Of a stretch of DNA of 64,000 nucleotides, positions 28,736 to 37,988 are shown one piece after another. The number at the start of each line of letters is the position of its first letter. The stretch's first letter is position 1. The DNA comes from Parapedobacter indicus (GTDB taxonomy: Bacteria > Bacteroidota > Bacteroidia > Sphingobacteriales > Sphingobacteriaceae). The notes under the pieces were generated by a model, which was not told where the DNA came from, did no database searches, and worked only from the letters and a program-made list of their open reading frames with translations. The position numbers were made by a program, and so were the translations under genes. The stretch spans positions 124,001 to 188,000 of the forward strand of contig NZ_FOQO01000006.1 of NCBI RefSeq assembly GCF_900113765.1, read 5' to 3'.

Positions 28736-31438
28736 TTAGGATGCTTTATCTACCGATAGCGCTTTATCAATTAAGAATACCAGGTTCTTCCGGTGTGCAT
28801 CGGTTTGAAGGTCGGCTCCTGAAGCAGCGCCAGCCAATTTCGATTTTATTGCCCTGAGCGTCAGCAGTGCCGCCGCCTTGCTCGCATGATCATAACCGGT
28901 TTTAGCCTCCAAAATACCGCTCAGCGCCGACACATAGTCCGTTTGGAGGTTCTGGCGGATCAGATCGACCGAACCACCCAAATCTGCATCAAAAATATTC
29001 ATCGTCAGATCCTGCATCACCTCCGCTACCGAATATTCGTTGCCATACAGGCTGCTGTTGCTGATACGCGAAAGTGTTGTCGGATGCAGGATGTGCGAAA
29101 GTGTACTCACCTGCAACGACCGGAATGTATTCTGTGGTTTGTAATCCTCTGTACTGCTAAAGAAATTGAATCCGCGGCGTTGCGGTTGAAGGTAAGGGAA
29201 CAACGAATAGTCTTCGGCAAAGGCATCCGGTGCGTAAATATATTTGCCGAGTAATGCCATCGCTTTCTTTTGCACTTCCAACGGCACAGGTGTATAGGGT
29301 TTTGCATCGGTACGCTGCCCTACGAAACTACGATCTACATAAACCCCACCGATGTAGCGGCTGATGGCAGCAGCCATGCTAGACCGCTGGCTGTTGAGCT
29401 GGCCGTAACGTTGTAACAACTCCTGGTAGCTTTGATTTGGCCTACTGAACCGTTCCTTCAGTTTTGGCATCATGTCGTTCACCAGCAGAAACCGTTCTTC
29501 GCCATACGCCATCATGTCGTTGGAATGATCGTTGACATTTACACGTGGGTCGATCGCTTTGCCGGGACTACGCATATCATCGGCATCATTACCGAAAGCC
29601 AATCGGGGGTCGGTGCTGCGACTCAGAATTTTATCCAAACCTTTTTCTTCTTCCTCAGGAGAAAAAGGTGTGTAACCATATTCGATCGCCCAGATATCAT
29701 AGGGCCCTGCCTTTGTCGTATAATAATCTCCTTGTTTGCTGCGATCGCGGCTTACATTGATCGCAGGATAATCCATTACTGAACCTTGCAGCCCGATCTT
29801 CCGTGTTAGTTTTGTATCGTGCAGCTGTTCGGGACTTAACATCTGGCTGGCTCTCATGTTGTGGTTTAAGCCCAACGTGTGACCCATCTCATGCATAATC
29901 AGGTAGTACAGGAACTGCTTGTGCATCTCTTTCACCGTCGCAACCTGTTTGGCCTCCCCGGTTTCCGCATCCAATGTCTCCACGACAGCCATCCCCGTTT
30001 GGTACTGCATGCTTAATTCGTTGGCTAGGTTACACATCGCCATCCGGTTCACCTGAGAATGGTGCACATATTCCGCTTGAGGAACTATTGCTTGTTCCGG
30101 ATGTTCCCAAGGCAAGGCCCCCAAAGCTGCGACACCCCCATTGAACAGGTCATCGTAGACCGGTGTACCTGCGCCCGACTTCCATTCCACCGTAATATCT
30201 GCTCCCAGAATCTGTCCGGTCAGCGGATTAAAGAAACTGGGGCCGATCGCACCATAACTCGGTTTGCTGGATGATTTCCAACGAATTACATTGTATGCAA
30301 TGTCTGCGGGATCCCAGTCTGCATCGTCCGGCATTTCTTTCATGACAACCGCATTTTTAAAACCGGCTGCTTCGAATGCTTCATTCCATTTTTCGCCGGC
30401 CTCCTTGATAATCGGCCGGTATTCCAGCGGCGTTGTATTTTCAATCCAGAATACGATCGGCTCGACGGGTTCACTGATTTTAGCATTCGGATTTTTCTTC
30501 TCCAGGTGCCAACGGCTGATGAAATCCCGATATGGTGTGGGAGATACCGACGTCAAATCATCCACTTCGGCACCGAAATACCCTACACGTGGATCATCCC
30601 GCCTGGGTCGGTAATTATTCTGAGGCACTTCCAGAAAAGAGTGCTGCATCCGGATCGTTACATATCGTGCATCCGTGATGTCCTTTCCTCCACCGTTCAT
30701 AGGTGTCGGGTTGTCGTAAGCAAGCCGTACAACGATGTCAGTATTTTTTGGAAACGACCGCACCGTGTCATAACTTGATTTTGCGACATTCAGATTGCCC
30801 AGATTGAAAACAGCAGTAGGAGGTATCCCCGGTGGGATAATCGGCTTCACCCGATCCAATTTATCGCTGATGAACAATCCATCGATCGGGATCAGATAGC
30901 CCGCACTGTCTGAAGCCGCTATCTTCTCCGAATAAAAAACCGCATCGGCGACGTCCGCATTGGCCGCCTTGCTCACCGGATTGTCGGGATTGTAATAAAA
31001 TGACGTGTTTTTTCGTAAAAACTCAATCCGATCGTTGTTCTTGCGGACACTGAACAGCCAGGTATCCCGGATCATATTCTGGTTGAGATACAAAGCGGTG
31101 GGTCCTCCCATTGAGAAACTTTGATAAATAAATTTTTTGCCCAACTGCTCCTTCTCCAGGTAAAGTTGCAAACTTGCTGTCGCTGTGTCACGGTATAGGG
31201 TAAAAAGTCCATCTACCTTTTTGCTCGCCTTTACTTTATCCTCGATCGACGGCTTTTCGGGCTTCTTTTTCAAGGAATCCGCCGCGGCTTTCTTAGTACT
31301 GTCAGGCGGTGCCACTTTAGCGGTGTCCGGTTGCTTTTTTGACGATGTATCCTGTAGCGCATACATCCTTAGACTACCTGAAACAGGGGCAGCGAAAAAT
31401 AGACAGCCCACAACGGTTAATAGCCATACATACTTCAT
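28736..31438 (-). CDS. Zinc-dependent metalloprotease (DUF5117/DUF4953-type)
   Basis: A 900-aa exported protein with a signal peptide (about residues 1-22) and a Lys/Pro/Asp/Ser-rich linker (about 30-70). A large beta-rich region follows, then the metzincin site HEMGHTLGLNH at 516-526 (H516, E517 catalytic, H520, H526). Upstream it has KEAGEKWNEAFEAAGFKNA and RWKSSSKPSYGAIGPSF, features of the Bacteroidota family annotated with DUF5118, DUF5117 and DUF4953. SVMDYPAINV about 40 residues after the zinc site could be the Met-turn. The substrate is unknown. It appears monocistronic. A helix-rich C-terminus closes the protein. Confidence 0.88.
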   Translation of the reverse strand: MKYVWLLTVVGCLFFAAPVSGSLRMYALQDTSSKKQPDTAKVAPPDSTKKAAADSLKKKPEKPSIEDKVKASKKVDGLFTLYRDTATASLQLYLEKEQLGKKFIYQSFSMGGPTALYLNQNMIRDTWLFSVRKNNDRIEFLRKNTSFYYNPDNPVSKAANADVADAVFYSEKIAASDSAGYLIPIDGLFISDKLDRVKPIIPPGIPPTAVFNLGNLNVAKSSYDTVRSFPKNTDIVVRLAYDNPTPMNGGGKDITDARYVTIRMQHSFLEVPQNNYRPRRDDPRVGYFGAEVDDLTSVSPTPYRDFISRWHLEKKNPNAKISEPVEPIVFWIENTTPLEYRPIIKEAGEKWNEAFEAAGFKNAVVMKEMPDDADWDPADIAYNVIRWKSSSKPSYGAIGPSFFNPLTGQILGADITVEWKSGAGTPVYDDLFNGGVAALGALPWEHPEQAIVPQAEYVHHSQVNRMAMCNLANELSMQYQTGMAVVETLDAETGEAKQVATVKEMHKQFLYYLIMHEMGHTLGLNHNMRASQMLSPEQLHDTKLTRKIGLQGSVMDYPAINVSRDRSKQGDYYTTKAGPYDIWAIEYGYTPFSPEEEEKGLDKILSRSTDPRLAFGNDADDMRSPGKAIDPRVNVNDHSNDMMAYGEERFLLVNDMMPKLKERFSRPNQSYQELLQRYGQLNSQRSSMAAAISRYIGGVYVDRSFVGQRTDAKPYTPVPLEVQKKAMALLGKYIYAPDAFAEDYSLFPYLQPQRRGFNFFSSTEDYKPQNTFRSLQVSTLSHILHPTTLSRISNSSLYGNEYSVAEVMQDLTMNIFDADLGGSVDLIRQNLQTDYVSALSGILEAKTGYDHASKAAALLTLRAIKSKLAGAASGADLQTDAHRKNLVFLIDKALSVDKAS

Positions 31439-31636
31439 AAGATTTAGTTAAAATGTGATACCATTCATGTGCGAATAAGGAGTGCTAACCTTGTGCATTT
31501 CGGATAAGACACCCCAACGCTAGTTTTATTGCATACGAACATCGGAAATTATAGCTGCATCATTCGTAACTTTTACGTTACACCACAATTCAATCGATGA
31601 AGCATTGCCAGACGTGGACCGAAATCAAGTAGGTTA

Positions 31637-31669
31637 TTGGTAATGGTCTGGCCGAAATTGGTAGATTTG
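31637..31669 (+). promoter_or_regulatory. Promoter of yjbQ
   Basis: TTG (31637-31639), a 22-base spacer and TAGATTTG (31662-31669). The ATG at 31706 lies about 30 bases after the predicted start. Confidence 0.6.
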
Positions 31670-31705
31670 AAAAAAACAAATCCTGGATTGCTACTTATTA
31701 CAATT

Positions 31706-32128
31706 ATGGAAATTTTTCAGAAAGAAGTAACCCTACGCGAACGATCCCGCGGTTTTCACCTGATCACATCAGAAATCCAACACAATTTATTGCCGATTTC
31801 ACATTGGAAAGCTGGCGTATGCCATGTTTTCATCCAGCACACGTCAGCGTCATTGACGATCAATGAAAATGCCGATCCGACAGTTCGAATAGACTTTGAG
31901 ATGTATTTCAACAAATCAGTACCTGAAAACGACCCCGATTACCGCCATGATTACGAAGGAGCGGATGACATGCCCGCTCATATCAAATCTTCTTTAATGG
32001 GAGCGTCTGTGAGTATTCCGATCCAGAAAGGGGTACTTGCTTTGGGAACCTGGCAGGGGATATACCTCTGCGAACACCGCAACCAGGGCGGCAGAAGACG
32101 ACTTTTGATTACAGCTTGGGGGAATTAA
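31706..32128 (+). CDS. yjbQ: YjbQ/UPF0047 family protein
   Basis: This 140-aa protein starts at the ATG at 31706, downstream of its promoter. It shows the UPF0047 signature: FIQHTSASLTINENADPTVRIDF, then DMPAHIKSSLMGASVSIPI and GTWQGIYLCEHRNQGGRRRL. The family forms trimers with a metal-binding His site. E. coli YjbQ has weak thiamine-phosphate synthase activity in vitro, but the in vivo role is unsettled. It is monocistronic and converges on the OmpA-like gene across a shared hairpin. Confidence 0.92.
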   Translation: MEIFQKEVTLRERSRGFHLITSEIQHNLLPISHWKAGVCHVFIQHTSASLTINENADPTVRIDFEMYFNKSVPENDPDYRHDYEGADDMPAHIKSSLMGASVSIPIQKGVLALGTWQGIYLCEHRNQGGRRRLLITAWGN

Positions 32129-32129
32129 A

Positions 32130-32158
32130 AAATGCGGTTTAGTCAATAAACCGCATTT
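32130..32158. terminator. Bidirectional terminator between yjbQ and the OmpA-like gene
   Basis: AAATGCGGTTTA (32130-32141) pairs with TAAACCGCATTT (32147-32158), a 12-bp stem with a 5-base loop. On the minus strand the stem runs into TTTTTT, the better T-tract, so it best serves the OmpA-like gene while also ending yjbQ. Confidence 0.85.
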
Positions 32159-32179
32159 AGATTAATAAGTCGCCTTCAC

Positions 32180-32869
32180 TCACACACCGGCTTCTTCCTC
32201 GGCCTCTTTTTTCATCTTATCATTGGCCACGATAACGATTTCTACGCGGCGGTTTTCTGCCCGACCAGCTTCGGTACTATTGTCTGCAATGGGCTCGTGA
32301 AAACTTTTACCTTCGGTTTTGACACGTCGGCCAGCAAGGCCCTGCGAAACCGCATAACTTTTAACCGATTTTGCCCTGCGTTCCGAAAGGCCTTGATTAT
32401 ACGTATCCGTTCCCTTATTGTCGGTATGACCGATCACCAAAATATCTGTATTCGGATTATCATTTAGATTCTCAACCAGCTTGGCAATGTTGGTTTTTGC
32501 ATCGGGCTTCAGATCGGTTTTGTCGAAGTCAAACAAGATGCCCGAGTCAAATTTCACAATGATTCCCTCGTCTGCCTTAATCACTTCAGCGCCCGCTACG
32601 GTACGCTCAATCTCCGCAGCCTGCTTGTCCATTTTTTTACCGATGAGTCCACCGGCAACACCCCCCAGGGCAGCTCCCGCGAGTACACCTACGGCCGTGT
32701 TTCCTGCCTTCTTGCCGATAATTGCTCCTAAGGCACCGCCAGCTACGGCTCCTGTGGCAGCTCCTTTTTGCGTGTTGCTCATCGATTGTATAGTGCTGCA
32801 GCTTCCCAACAGCATAGCCGAAGTGGCCACCGAAAGTCCAAATAGGGCTATTTTTCTATTCGTTATCAT
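32180..32869 (-). CDS. OmpA-family lipoprotein with glycine-zipper domain
   Basis: The 229-aa protein has a lipobox (LLGSC, Cys near residue 24). A glycine-zipper segment follows (AATGAVAGGALGAIIGKKAGN, GALGGVAGGLIGKKMDKQ), which inserts into or packs against membranes. The C-terminal OmpA/MotB domain has the peptidoglycan-binding pattern VIGHTDNKGTDTYNQGLSERRAKSV and ends in NRRVEIVI. It should tether the outer membrane to the wall. The architecture matches YiaD/Pal-like proteins. Confidence 0.92.
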   Translation of the reverse strand: MITNRKIALFGLSVATSAMLLGSCSTIQSMSNTQKGAATGAVAGGALGAIIGKKAGNTAVGVLAGAALGGVAGGLIGKKMDKQAAEIERTVAGAEVIKADEGIIVKFDSGILFDFDKTDLKPDAKTNIAKLVENLNDNPNTDILVIGHTDNKGTDTYNQGLSERRAKSVKSYAVSQGLAGRRVKTEGKSFHEPIADNSTEAGRAENRRVEIVIVANDKMKKEAEEEAGV

Positions 32870-32972
32870 AGTTACTTATTTTGTTTGATTCATCAAATGC
32901 AAACCCGATGCCAAACTATGAGGTGGAGCGTGGGTACCGTTGTCCACACGATTGTTGGCGGACTGACACCGC

Positions 32973-33722
32973 TTACTTATCGGGCTCAGCTTCTAACGTA
33001 GGAAGTTTAGGGGCAGGTGGTCGGCCATCGCGGTCAAATTGTTTAAAAGATTGGACGATATAAGCTGTTATGTCATACTCGCCCCAGTATTGTGCTTTTT
33101 CGTAAGATGGCCGATACCAAATCATAAAATTCGTAAGGTCATCACCCTCCAAGCCCGTAAGCTCGTGAATTTTTCCCCGGCTGAATTTCCGATCTACATC
33201 AGTTTCGGCCAATTCCTTTTCCATGTAATTGCTGAAACGCCTGGCATTCCGTGGTGTCCGCCCCAACAACTCATACAAAGACGTAATCGGGTTAAAAATG
33301 TAAGCCAAGGCCGGAGGTTTTCCATCAAAATAAACGCCTTGCTTACGGTATCCGCGCATCGCATCGCGAAGCTCTGCTTCTTTGCTCATCCGGTTAACAT
33401 CAACCTGTTCCAGCAGAATACTCCCTGGCGTCATGTCAATAAGTATATCGCTTAACGTCTTTATCTCGGCGATAGCAGATTGGTAGCCGATGCTGTTTGC
33501 TACGAGGGTATCCCCTACCGAAGCCGTAATTTCAAATGTCCCTAAACCGCTAGATGCCGAATTCTGACCGGTATTTTTGTTGGTGATGGTGGCTCCTCCC
33601 AGCCGTTTGCTCGTGCCAGCCTCTACGACGATACCCCGAATAACTCCCGATTCCTGAGCAAAAAGCCCGATTGGGAGCACGCTAATGAAAACAAACAACA
33701 GTATGTTAGTCAGACGTACCAT
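32973..33722 (-). CDS. Carboxypeptidase-regulatory-like domain protein, exported
   Basis: The 249-aa precursor has a signal peptide cleaved near LFA at about residue 22. Residues 27-110 (VIRGIVVEAGTSKRLGGATITN, then a beta-sandwich ending in ILIDMTPGS) are the CarboxypepD_reg-like domain that also precedes TonB-dependent receptors. The rest (about 115-249) is helical and conserved in Bacteroidota proteins of this size, with MSKEAELRDAMRGYRKQGVYF. No receptor barrel follows, so it is not a truncated SusC. Function is unknown. Confidence 0.8.
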   Translation of the reverse strand: MVRLTNILLFVFISVLPIGLFAQESGVIRGIVVEAGTSKRLGGATITNKNTGQNSASSGLGTFEITASVGDTLVANSIGYQSAIAEIKTLSDILIDMTPGSILLEQVDVNRMSKEAELRDAMRGYRKQGVYFDGKPPALAYIFNPITSLYELLGRTPRNARRFSNYMEKELAETDVDRKFSRGKIHELTGLEGDDLTNFMIWYRPSYEKAQYWGEYDITAYIVQSFKQFDRDGRPPAPKLPTLEAEPDK

Positions 33723-33798
33723 GTATACTTTTCATTTGACTGATTTTTATACCAAACGTTTAACCTCAGCTTTTTCTTATGCCTATCAATGCAAGCGA

Positions 33799-34197
33799 TC
33801 AGGCTTTGTAAGGATAAAATACAAAATTGGCTCCTTCGGGAACGATTGCAAAGATGCACATAAAATCTTCGGGCTTTTTGTATTGCTTAATGAAATGCGC
33901 TTTCCGGTCTTCCTTGATGATGCCCCGCTCTACAAACTCCTCCAAAGTAGATGCATGGATAGACCAATCGGTGCCCAGCTCATTCTTATCCAGTATCAGT
34001 TCACCCATAGTCACTTCATGCTGATGGGCAATGAAGATGGGATAGGCGGACAGCCCTTCTGCCATTATTTCAACAGCAATCTCCTTGATGGATTCCGCGT
34101 AAAAATCCAGATCGGCTTTGAGGCTCTTCAGCGGACTTTCCTTTTTTGGCTGTCCGTCATCGCCCGCCTGCGCTCCGAGTAAATCCTGCAATTCCAT
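33799..34197 (-). CDS. Conserved hypothetical cytoplasmic protein
   Basis: I do not recognise a named family. This 132-aa protein has a charged N-terminus (MELQDLLGAQAGDDGQPKKE), then helical and mixed segments (FYAESIKEIAVEIMAEGLSAYPIFIAHQHEV, STLEEFVERGIIKEDRKAHF) and a hydrophobic strand near the end (DFMCIFAIVPEGANFVFYPY). It has no signal peptide or membrane span. It lies 30 bases downstream of rlmD on the same strand and is probably co-transcribed with it. Confidence 0.75.
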   Translation of the reverse strand: MELQDLLGAQAGDDGQPKKESPLKSLKADLDFYAESIKEIAVEIMAEGLSAYPIFIAHQHEVTMGELILDKNELGTDWSIHASTLEEFVERGIIKEDRKAHFIKQYKKPEDFMCIFAIVPEGANFVFYPYKA

Positions 34198-34227
34198 GGG
34201 AAGAAATTAAAAATTGAAAGTTGAAAA

Positions 34228-35649
34228 TTAAAAAGTTGCACCTTTCAGACCGAGCAATACCACGTTCTCCACGTGCTGAGTGTGGGGAAACATATCTACC
34301 GGCCGGATCCGTTTGACTTCATACTTTTCGTTAAGTAAAGCGAGATCCCGGGCCTGAGTTGCCGCATTGCAACTCACGTATACAATTTTTGGCGCCTCCA
34401 TTTCCAGCAGCCGTGCCACAACATCGGGATGCATTCCGGCTCGTGGTGGGTCGGTAATCACTACATCTGGCTTGCCGTTCGCTTTGACAAACTGTGGTGT
34501 CAATACGTCTTTCATGTCTCCGGCGAAAAATCGGGTATTTCCGATACCATTTATCTGCGAATTGATTTTGGCGTCTTCGATGGCCGAAGGCACATATTCC
34601 ACGCCGATGACCTCACGCACATGTCGGGCAACGAAGTTGGCAATCGTCCCGGCTCCAGTATAAAGATCATACACGCGTTCATGCCCTTTAAATGATGCAA
34701 AATCACGTGTTATTTTGTAAAGTTCATAAGCCTGCGCTGAGTTAGTCTGATAGAATGATTTGGCACCGATCTTGAACCGAAGTCCTTCCATCTCCTCAAA
34801 GATATGGTCACGCCCTGCATAGACATGAACATGCTGGTCAAAAATGGTGTCATTTTTCTTTTCATTGAGAATGTAAAGCAAGGAAGTAATCTGTGGAAAT
34901 TCGTTGGCAAGGAAAGTCATGGTCTTTGCGACGGTATCCGCATCGGCATAAGCAAACACGACGATTACCATCAGCTCACCGGTGGAAGCTGTCCGGATTA
35001 TGAGGTTACGCAATGCGCCCTCATGCTGCCGCAAGTCGTAAAAAGAAATTCGTTGCTCCAGCACAAACGCCCGTAATTTATTCCGGATTTCATTGGATGG
35101 CGATTGCTGTAAATGGCAGTGTTCAATATCCAATATCTTATCGAACCGCAGGGGCACGTGGAATCCCAGCGCATTTGGCTGCGCCATTGTCTGTTCATCC
35201 TCCACCTCGGTAAACCACCGCTTGTTGGAAAATGTATATTCGAGTTTATTACGATAATACTGTGTTTGCGGAGCAGGTAGAATTGTTTCCATTTCGGAGG
35301 TATCTATTTTACCCAACCGCGACAACGCATTGTCCACGCTTTTCTGCTTGTAGATCAATTGGGCATTGTAGTCCATATGCTGCCATTTGCAACCGCCGCA
35401 TATACCGAAATGCTTACAAAAAGGAGTGATCCGGTGCAAGGAAGGTTGAATTATCCGGGAAATACGCGCTTCGGCAAAGTTCTTCTTTTTGCGCATCAAC
35501 TCCACATCAACCACATCACCCGGAATCGCTTTGTCTATGAAAAGAACGAGTTCCCCGGATTTACCTACCCCCTTGCCTTCTTCGGCAATATCGGTAATCG
35601 ATACATCGGATAGCGCCCGTTGTTCAGGTGTGATTTTTCTTCTGCTCAT
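34228..35649 (-). CDS. rlmD: 23S rRNA (uracil-C5)-methyltransferase RlmD-type
   Basis: Methylates C5 of a uridine in 23S rRNA (U1939 in E. coli). The start at 35649 (MSRRKITPEQ) is chosen because an upstream in-frame ATG at 35676 would lie before the -7 promoter element. The 473-aa protein has a TRAM RNA-binding domain (about 10-68), a 4Fe-4S site with C78, C84 and C87 in CKHFGICGGCKW plus a later Cys, the SAM site VYDLYTGAGTIANFVA, and the catalytic elements TDPPRAGMHPDV and YVSCNAATQARDL. RlmC or RlmCD specificity is possible. Confidence 0.9.
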   Translation of the reverse strand: MSRRKITPEQRALSDVSITDIAEEGKGVGKSGELVLFIDKAIPGDVVDVELMRKKKNFAEARISRIIQPSLHRITPFCKHFGICGGCKWQHMDYNAQLIYKQKSVDNALSRLGKIDTSEMETILPAPQTQYYRNKLEYTFSNKRWFTEVEDEQTMAQPNALGFHVPLRFDKILDIEHCHLQQSPSNEIRNKLRAFVLEQRISFYDLRQHEGALRNLIIRTASTGELMVIVVFAYADADTVAKTMTFLANEFPQITSLLYILNEKKNDTIFDQHVHVYAGRDHIFEEMEGLRFKIGAKSFYQTNSAQAYELYKITRDFASFKGHERVYDLYTGAGTIANFVARHVREVIGVEYVPSAIEDAKINSQINGIGNTRFFAGDMKDVLTPQFVKANGKPDVVITDPPRAGMHPDVVARLLEMEAPKIVYVSCNAATQARDLALLNEKYEVKRIRPVDMFPHTQHVENVVLLGLKGATF

Positions 35650-35656
35650 AAGGGTG

Positions 35657-35664
35657 CAAAGATA
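35657..35664 (-). promoter_or_regulatory. -7 element abutting the rlmD start codon
   Basis: Minus-strand TATCTTTG ends 8 bases before the ATG at 35649, implying a leader of only a few bases. No -33 element is clear. Confidence 0.55.
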
Positions 35665-35832
35665 CGGGTTTTTCACGCATCTGTGTTCTTAAACGGAAAC
35701 ATATTGATGGTTGCAGGATGCAGCCGGAGGATAAAGCATCATCTGCCTGGGTATCCCCACCAGCCAAACCAGGAACCAGGTAATAACCTGACCTAGTATC
35801 CGTAAAACCCAGGGATTAACCGGCGAATAAAT

Positions 35833-36414
35833 TCAATTGCCATCCACGGTCGCTTTGACGAGGTACGGCAGAATTTCTTTTTGAAAGGAGACGAAGTTTT
35901 TCCGAACGTCCGCTTCGCTGACGGAGGTAAACGCAAACGAGAACACGATGTTCTTGCTGGCTTTAATGAGAAAGGTCAATCTTTCGGGTTCAACGGCTTC
36001 GCCAATTTCGGTATTGTTAATAAATGAACTGACCAGAAGGAACTCCAGGTCATCAGACAAGGTATGGAGGTATTCCTGCGTGTTCGTCGACTCTCGTATA
36101 AAATCCCAACCGAGAAATTCGTTACATATCGTGTAAGTAAGGCGGCTGACCCGCAGAATGGTATTACTCAGGTAGGTTTCAAGATCGGCCTCCCGGCTGT
36201 ATTTGCCAAGCAAATCATCAACGCTTTCCCGGATATAGTCCATCAGGATTGCGTGAAGCACCAGTTCCTTGCTATCAAAATACTTATAAATCGTCGCTTT
36301 GGCAATTTTTGCTTTCCGCGCGATTTCGTTGACACTTGTCTTCTTGTAACCGTAGCGCCTAAAAAGCTCCCGAGCAGCCTTCTTGATAGTCTCCTTTACT
36401 TTATCGGCTTCCAT
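35833..36414 (-). CDS. TetR/AcrR-family transcriptional regulator
   Basis: The 193-aa protein has an N-terminal TetR helix-turn-helix (KKAARELFRRYGYKKTSVNEIARKAKIAKATIYKYFDSKE, residues about 10-50) and a helical ligand domain with no identifiable inducer. The neighbouring same-strand gene upstream is a small lipoprotein whose stop is 3 bases before this start, so the two may be co-transcribed. The target is unknown. Confidence 0.9.
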   Translation of the reverse strand: MEADKVKETIKKAARELFRRYGYKKTSVNEIARKAKIAKATIYKYFDSKELVLHAILMDYIRESVDDLLGKYSREADLETYLSNTILRVSRLTYTICNEFLGWDFIRESTNTQEYLHTLSDDLEFLLVSSFINNTEIGEAVEPERLTFLIKASKNIVFSFAFTSVSEADVRKNFVSFQKEILPYLVKATVDGN

Positions 36415-36417
36415 TTA

Positions 36418-36840
36418 TTAATTTGAAACGATTAAGATATCCCCATTTCTCCTCACATAATAAGGTCGTAGGGGGCATTCCGCAATGGCTGATGGCGAAC
36501 CATTGGTTAAAATATATTTAGCACCCGAACAAGGATCTACTGCAACCGGCCCATCTCCTTCCAGTTCCACAGCACATCTTTTCCCAGGGTTAACGGTGCT
36601 ACATCTATCAAAAGCTACATATTCACGATCACTTACCTGCATCACAATGAGTCCAGCAATCCCCCCCCGTTCAGCTCCCAAAGCTACAGGTTGCATCAGC
36701 AGCAGCAGCTCGCTGAATTCCACCAAAGAGATTGTTGTATTGAATGGGCGATAATCAACCACATTGCATCCCCCTTTCTTACACGAAACCGGCACAAGAA
36801 AAGCCGTAAACGCAAATAGGTATGTAACGGCCTTTTTCAT
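36418..36840 (-). CDS. Small Rieske-fold-like lipoprotein
   Basis: The 140-aa precursor has a lipobox near residue 20 (VPVSC). The body resembles short Bacteroidota proteins with a Rieske-like fold: GIAGLIVMQVSDREYVAFDRCSTVN, then VDPCSGAKYILTNGSPS and LRPYYVRRNGDILIV. The usual Rieske CXH...CXXH ligands are not present as such. CS, C and DPCSG are seen, so iron-sulfur binding is doubtful. It sits between pheS and the TetR gene on the same strand. Confidence 0.6.
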   Translation of the reverse strand: MKKAVTYLFAFTAFLVPVSCKKGGCNVVDYRPFNTTISLVEFSELLLLMQPVALGAERGGIAGLIVMQVSDREYVAFDRCSTVNPGKRCAVELEGDGPVAVDPCSGAKYILTNGSPSAIAECPLRPYYVRRNGDILIVSN

Positions 36841-36848
36841 CTTTACCG

Positions 36849-37886
36849 TTAGATCAACTCGGTTTCAAATTGTTTCAAAAACCGCACGTCATTTTCGGAA
36901 AATAATCGCAAATCCCTGATTTCATACTTAAGATTGGTAATCCGTTCAATCCCCATTCCAAATGCAAAGCCTGTGTATTTGGTGCTGTCAATGCCACAAT
37001 TTTCAAGCACATTGGGGTCTACCATACCACACCCCAGAATCTCCACCCACCCGGTATATTTACACAGGTTACATCCTTTCCCTTTGCAGATTGTACAGCT
37101 GATATCCATTTCAGCAGATGGCTCAGTAAACGGAAAATAAGAGGGACGGAAACGCACTTGGGTGTCGTCCCCAAAAAGCTCTTGCACGAAATGATAAAGC
37201 GTCTGTTTAAGATCCATAAAAGAGACCCCTTCGTCTACATAAAGCCCCTCAACCTGATGGAAAAAACAATGCGCACGGGCCGAAATTGCTTCGTTTCGGT
37301 ACACCCTTCCAGGCATGATCGAACGAAAAGGAGGCTTGCCATTTTCCATCATTCGAACCTGTACCGACGATGTATGCGTACGTAATGCGATGTCATTACC
37401 CGCTTGCTTCTTGATGAAAAACGTATCCTGCATATCCCGAGCAGGGTGTTCAGGCGGAAAATTCAGTGCAGTAAAATTATGCCAATCATCTTCGATTTCT
37501 GGTCCCTCGGCTACTGTAAATCCTAATTTCTTAAAGATCTCAACAATTTCCTTCCTCACCAGCGAAAGCGGATGCCGCGAACCAATCACGACTCCATCTC
37601 CGGGTAATGTAAGATCGCCGATTTCCTTTTTGGATACCTTGGCACCTGAAGCAAATTGCTCCTGAAACGTCTTGTATTTCTGCTCAACCGCTTGTTTAAA
37701 TTCATTCAGTGTCTTTCCGAGTACCCGCTTCTGGTCGGCCGAAACGGTTTTAAACTCTTCGAAAAGGTCACGTATCACGCCCTTTGCCACCATGAACTTC
37801 AACCGAAAGGTTTCCAACTCCTCAGGAGACTGGGGGGCAAACTGCTCAATTTCTTCGGTATACTGCTGTATTTTGTCTTGCAACAT
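36849..37886 (-). CDS. pheS: Phenylalanyl-tRNA synthetase alpha subunit
   Basis: The 345-aa catalytic alpha subunit of class II PheRS. It has an N-terminal coiled coil that contacts tRNA-Phe (residues 1-95), motif 2-like FRSIMPGRVYRNEAISARAHCFFHQVEGLYVD, FRPSYFPFTEPSAEMD, and motif 3 GFAFGMGIERITNLKY. CTICKGKGCNLCKYTGW is an extra Cys cluster. pheT is not in this window, so the subunit genes are separated. The start codon is 5 bases from its -7 box, implying a near-leaderless mRNA. Confidence 0.97.
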   Translation of the reverse strand: MLQDKIQQYTEEIEQFAPQSPEELETFRLKFMVAKGVIRDLFEEFKTVSADQKRVLGKTLNEFKQAVEQKYKTFQEQFASGAKVSKKEIGDLTLPGDGVVIGSRHPLSLVRKEIVEIFKKLGFTVAEGPEIEDDWHNFTALNFPPEHPARDMQDTFFIKKQAGNDIALRTHTSSVQVRMMENGKPPFRSIMPGRVYRNEAISARAHCFFHQVEGLYVDEGVSFMDLKQTLYHFVQELFGDDTQVRFRPSYFPFTEPSAEMDISCTICKGKGCNLCKYTGWVEILGCGMVDPNVLENCGIDSTKYTGFAFGMGIERITNLKYEIRDLRLFSENDVRFLKQFETELI

Positions 37887-37891
37887 GACGC

Positions 37892-37899
37892 CAAAGATA
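37892..37899 (-). promoter_or_regulatory. -7 element abutting the pheS start codon
   Basis: Minus-strand TATCTTTG ends 6 bases before the pheS ATG (first base 37886). Confidence 0.55.
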
Positions 37900-37915
37900 T
37901 GAAAATTCTCTTTAG

Positions 37916-37973
37916 CTATCAGCTTTCGGCGATCAGCTTTCGCTTATCAAGTTTCGGCGATCAGCCGTCGGCG
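37916..37973. repeat. Degenerate TATCAGCTTTCGGCG tandem repeat between pheS and ssb
   Basis: Four imperfect 13-15-base units follow one another (tatcagctttcggc, gatcagctttcgc, ttatcaagtttcggc, gatcagccgtcggcg). They fill most of the 102-base spacer. Confidence 0.75.
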
Positions 37974-37988
37974 TGTGTAATATTGCTA